Of a DNA stretch of 64,000 nt, positions 61,286 to 64,000 are shown piece after piece (position 1 is the stretch's first letter; every line of letters begins with the position of its first letter). The translations under genes and the position numbers were made by a program. Under the pieces are notes generated by a model. It had not been told where the DNA came from, did not search any database, and was given only the letters and a program-made list of their open reading frames with translations. Source of the DNA: Agrobacterium tumefaciens (GTDB lineage Bacteria > Pseudomonadota > Alphaproteobacteria > Rhizobiales > Rhizobiaceae); NCBI RefSeq assembly GCF_000834635.1, contig NZ_JXQV01000005.1, positions 62,001-126,000 on the forward strand, given 5' to 3'.

Positions 61286-63211
61286 TTAGAACTCTTCCCA
61301 CTCGGACTTGACAGCAGCATTGCCGTTGAAGGCAGTCGCAACCTTGCGGCTCAGAGCGCGGGCTGGGGACTGAACCGGACGTTCAGTCTGCGTCACCATG
61401 CGCACCGGAGCTTCGGAGCTGCCACCTTGCAGCTTGAACTGGCCAAGCAGATCATTCAGCGAAGCAGCTTCACGGGCCAGGCCATGGCTGGCAGCTGTCT
61501 GCTCTTCCACCATTGCCGCATTTTTCTGCGTATCCTGGTCCATCTGGTTTACTGCGCCATTGATTTGCGCCAGTCCAGATGACTGTTCCTGAGCGGCATC
61601 CACAATCGCCACCACGTGACGGTTGATTTCCTGCACTTCAGAGACGATGTTTTCCAACGCCCGGCCAGTTTCACCAACCAGTTGCACACCCTGCTGAACC
61701 TGAGTGTTCGATGTGTTGATCAGCGCCTTGATGTCCTTCGCGGCATTTGCGGAACGCTGAGCAAGTTCGCGAACTTCCTGCGCAACAACCGCAAAGCCCT
61801 TGCCCGCTTCACCAGCACGCGCAGCTTCAACACCGGCGTTCAATGCAAGAAGGTTGGTCTGGAAGGCAATTTCGTCGATCACGCTGATGATGTTGGAGAT
61901 TTCCGAGGAAGATTTCTCGATCTGCTCCATGGCCACAACAGCCTTGCGCACGACGACGCCAGATTGCTCTGCACCGCTGCGCGCGTTGGCAACCAGATGG
62001 CCGGCCTCCTGCGCACGTTTGGTCGAGTCATGGACGGTCGTGGTGATCTGCTCGAGTGCAGCCGCTGTTTCTTCCACGGATGCGGCCTGTTGCTCGGTGC
62101 GTTTCGCCAAGTCGTCAGCGGCTGCGCGGATCTCATTGGCACCGGCATCGATAGCACGGGCGTTGTCTGCCACGCGGGTCAAAGCGGACTGGAGTTTTAC
62201 AGCGGATGCGTTGAAATTGGATCGAACCACATCGAGATGCTCGGCAAAGGGCTGATTGATGCGATAGGCAACATCACCATCCGAAAGACGCGCAAGAGCC
62301 GCTGCCAGATTTTCGACTGCGAAGCTGGTGTCTGCGGCTTCCTTTGCCTTTTGCTGTTCGTGAGCAATCCGTTCTTTTTCAGAGCGGCTACGGTTGGCCT
62401 CGGTTTCATCTTCCAGGCGCTGACGCTCCACGGCGCTCGTGCGGAAGACAGCGACGGCGCGCGCCATGTGGCCAATTTCGTCACCACGATCAAGCCCGGC
62501 CACTTCCTCCTTAGTCTCACCTGCGGCCAGCGAAACCATGCGCTCACGCAACTGCTCGATTGGCTTTGTGATGCCGCGTGCAGACACAAAGAGTGCGCCG
62601 AAAATCGCCATCAAAAAGAAGACACCCAGCGTCACAATAGATGTCAGGATGGTGGAATTCGTCTGAGCTGCCAGCTCAACTTTCTTCTCATCCACGAGCT
62701 TTAGATTGCTGTCGGTGACGGCACGAAGATCTGCACGCCATTGCGCGATCATCGGACCGACTTCCGTCAGGTGCTTGCGCGCAGTCTTAAAATCACCAGC
62801 CTTGGCGCTGCTCCATACCTTGTTGCCCGTTTCGCCAATCGTTTTGACCCGGGTAATGAGCGAGCCCATGTCGCTCGCCAACTCCGGCAATCGCTTCGTT
62901 GCCTCTTCAAGGCGCATAACGATGAGGTCCAGATCAGACTTAAAGCTTTTTTCCAGTTTCTCCGTATCACCGGATTGCTCAAGCAACACCAGCCCGAGTG
63001 TCGCTGAATAACCAACAGAAACAATCGCTGTATTGGCACGCACCAGTTCCATTGAGCCCATCACGTTTCTCGCGATGAAATCAGAATAGTTCGTATCGGC
63101 ACTCTTATAGTTCATTGAGACGACACCGACACCAATTAAACCTGTGAGTGCAACAATGATAACAAATGAAAGAATCTTAGTGCTGATTTTCGCTTTTTTG
63201 AGAAAAGACAT
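61286..63211 (-). CDS. Methyl-accepting chemotaxis protein with C-terminal CheR-docking pentapeptide
   Basis: 641-residue chemoreceptor: helix 1 (about 12-32), a four-helix-bundle periplasmic sensor (about 33-187) with ELASDMGSLITRVKTIGETG, helix 2 (about 188-210), HAMP (ARGITKPIEQLRERMVSLAAG), a second HAMP-like linker, and a cytoplasmic signalling hairpin (IISVIDEIAFQTNLLALNAG). The last residues EWEEF match the xWxxF tail that tethers methyltransferase CheR in high-abundance receptors. The ligand is unknown. No che genes are nearby. Confidence 0.93.
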   Translation of the reverse strand: MSFLKKAKISTKILSFVIIVALTGLIGVGVVSMNYKSADTNYSDFIARNVMGSMELVRANTAIVSVGYSATLGLVLLEQSGDTEKLEKSFKSDLDLIVMRLEEATKRLPELASDMGSLITRVKTIGETGNKVWSSAKAGDFKTARKHLTEVGPMIAQWRADLRAVTDSNLKLVDEKKVELAAQTNSTILTSIVTLGVFFLMAIFGALFVSARGITKPIEQLRERMVSLAAGETKEEVAGLDRGDEIGHMARAVAVFRTSAVERQRLEDETEANRSRSEKERIAHEQQKAKEAADTSFAVENLAAALARLSDGDVAYRINQPFAEHLDVVRSNFNASAVKLQSALTRVADNARAIDAGANEIRAAADDLAKRTEQQAASVEETAAALEQITTTVHDSTKRAQEAGHLVANARSGAEQSGVVVRKAVVAMEQIEKSSSEISNIISVIDEIAFQTNLLALNAGVEAARAGEAGKGFAVVAQEVRELAQRSANAAKDIKALINTSNTQVQQGVQLVGETGRALENIVSEVQEINRHVVAIVDAAQEQSSGLAQINGAVNQMDQDTQKNAAMVEEQTAASHGLAREAASLNDLLGQFKLQGGSSEAPVRMVTQTERPVQSPARALSRKVATAFNGNAAVKSEWEEF

Positions 63212-63527
63212 GACACCCCGGAATTTACTTTGAGCAAACCGGCCAACACACCTGCCCGGCTCTTTGACAAGCAGGCGAGTTACATCGTGCTTCCGGAACA
63301 GGACTTACTTCGTCATGAAGCGTCAGTGATGACAGGTTATATTACTATTATTGTTTCAACGAAGTTAACAGAAACCGGAAATGCTAAATAACCTAATGAA
63401 TACATAGAGTCACTTTAGATTTTACTAAATTTAATTTATTTGGCTATACTTAAAAGTATGATTTTTTACCGCTAAATTCTCGCAATTTTGCCAATTTTTG
63501 CACATAACCCCTGTAAATCCATGGGCA
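63212..63527. other. 316-bp AT-rich intergenic region upstream of the chemoreceptor gene
   Basis: Clearly richer in A+T than the coding sequence on both sides. It carries the chemoreceptor promoter on the minus strand, though no pair good enough to list was found, and lies downstream of the HlyD-type gene. A small palindrome is at 63446-63459. No coding frame is seen. Confidence 0.55.
63446..63459. repeat. Small palindrome in the chemoreceptor upstream region
   Basis: ATACTT-AA-AAGTAT, a perfect 6+2+6 inverted repeat. It is followed on the plus strand by GATTTTTT. It might be an operator for the chemoreceptor gene, or chance in AT-rich DNA. Confidence 0.3.
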
Positions 63528-64000
63528 TTACTCCTCTCTGAACGCCCTCATGATTTGATCTTCGAACGGCTTCACCAGGTAGGAAAGCGCGGTCCGGTCC
63601 TGTGTTTTCACCATTGCCTCTGCTGGCATGCCTGGAACGATCCTCAAATTCGTGAATTTTTGCGCTTCGGCTTCATCAACCGAAAGATGCACTAAATAGT
63701 AACGCGCTCCGGTTCGCTCGTCTGCATCAAGATCGGCGGCAATGCGCGTTACATGTGCCTGAAGTTGCGGAGTGGTTCTCTGGCTGAAAGCAGACATGCG
63801 AAGCATGGCCTGCTGCCCAAGACGGACCTGGTCGATATCTTTGGGAGCGATCTGCACCTCGAGCGAAAGAAGATCATCATCCGGCACGATCGACATGATC
63901 GCCTGTGCAGGGCTTATGACCCCGCCCACCGTGTGAACAGCAAGTTGATGAACGATGCCAGCCTGCGGAGCGATGATATCGATCCGCTTCAGGCTGTCTT
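63528..64000 (-). CDS. HlyD/AprE-type membrane fusion protein of type I secretion (5' end outside window)
   Basis: Only the C-terminal 156 or so residues are visible; the frame runs off the right edge. The visible start DSLKRIDIIAPQAGIVHQLA then VHTVGGVISPAQAIMSIVPD is the lipoyl-like return strand and beta-barrel of HlyD-family adaptors, and the end VPGMPAEAMVKTQDRTALSY then LVKPFEDQIMRAFREE is the classic C-terminus of PrtE/AprE/HlyD proteins. It links an inner-membrane ABC exporter to a TolC-type channel. The exporter ATPase gene and the secreted substrate should lie to the right of the window. Confidence 0.92.
   Translation of the reverse strand, partial: DSLKRIDIIAPQAGIVHQLAVHTVGGVISPAQAIMSIVPDDDLLSLEVQIAPKDIDQVRLGQQAMLRMSAFSQRTTPQLQAHVTRIAADLDADERTGARYYLVHLSVDEAEAQKFTNLRIVPGMPAEAMVKTQDRTALSYLVKPFEDQIMRAFREE

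Noticed and set aside
61616-62704. Open frame of 362 codons on the plus strand
   Set aside because: Antisense to the chemoreceptor gene; no domain and Cys/Phe-rich composition.

Overview
The window is a continuous stretch of chromosome or chromid from an alphaproteobacterium of the Rhizobiaceae, most likely Agrobacterium/Rhizobium. This rests on the gene families seen: an alphaproteobacterial cellulose operon with bcsN, an almost complete succinoglycan (exo) gene block in rhizobial order, an ExoX/SyrA-type repressor, a malic enzyme fused to a phosphotransacetylase-like domain, a DUF992 protein, an RHE_PE00001-type DUF1612 protein and a poxvirus-like topoisomerase IB. No rRNA, tRNA, insertion sequence, phage gene or CRISPR array was seen.

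Layout. 1-6401 (minus strand): cellulose synthesis, bcsN-bcsA-bcsB-bcsZ/celC, with bcsZ running off the left edge. 6551-7738: an AGE-family sugar epimerase/isomerase. 7788-14957: a carbohydrate ABC importer operon (binding protein, two permeases, ATPase) ending in an unusual Gfo/Idh/MocA + aldo/keto reductase fusion, with a divergent AraC regulator. 15153-18487: a mini XRE protein, a class III adenylate cyclase, RecX, a cytochrome c and a DUF992 protein. 18657-24432: manC, a malic enzyme and a GT39-like membrane glycosyltransferase. 24522-30605: a DadA-like flavoprotein, then a second sugar ABC importer of the ribose class with a divergent LacI regulator and two clear operators.

30631-45307 is the centrepiece: a small conserved protein, then exoX, exoU, exoV, exoW, exoT, exoH, exoK, exoL, exoA, exoM, exoO and exoP. 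These supply the glycosyltransferases that extend the octasaccharide, the pyruvyl and succinyl decoration, the flippase, the Wzc-like chain-length co-polymerase and a chain-cleaving glycanase. The first-step genes exoY and exoF, the polymerase exoQ, and exoB, exoZ, exoI and exoN are not in the window.

45437-55443 holds a 2-hydroxyacid dehydrogenase, a 978-residue hybrid histidine kinase, an HI0933-type flavoprotein, YigZ, an RluA-type pseudouridine synthase, an RsmJ-like methyltransferase, a 61-residue orphan, a periplasmic PQQ-type sugar dehydrogenase and topoisomerase IB. 55444-64000 holds an exported hypothetical protein, an EptA-type phosphoethanolamine transferase followed by an OmpR/histidine kinase pair, the DUF1612 protein, a chemoreceptor with a CheR-docking tail, and the end of an HlyD-type secretion adaptor cut by the right edge.

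Much of the window concerns the cell surface (cellulose, succinoglycan, lipid A modification) and sugar uptake. No clearly new defence or mobile system was found. The best leads are the two-domain oxidoreductase fusion, the split exo cluster with its marked exoX promoter, the LacI operator pair and the eptA/two-component/DUF1612 block.
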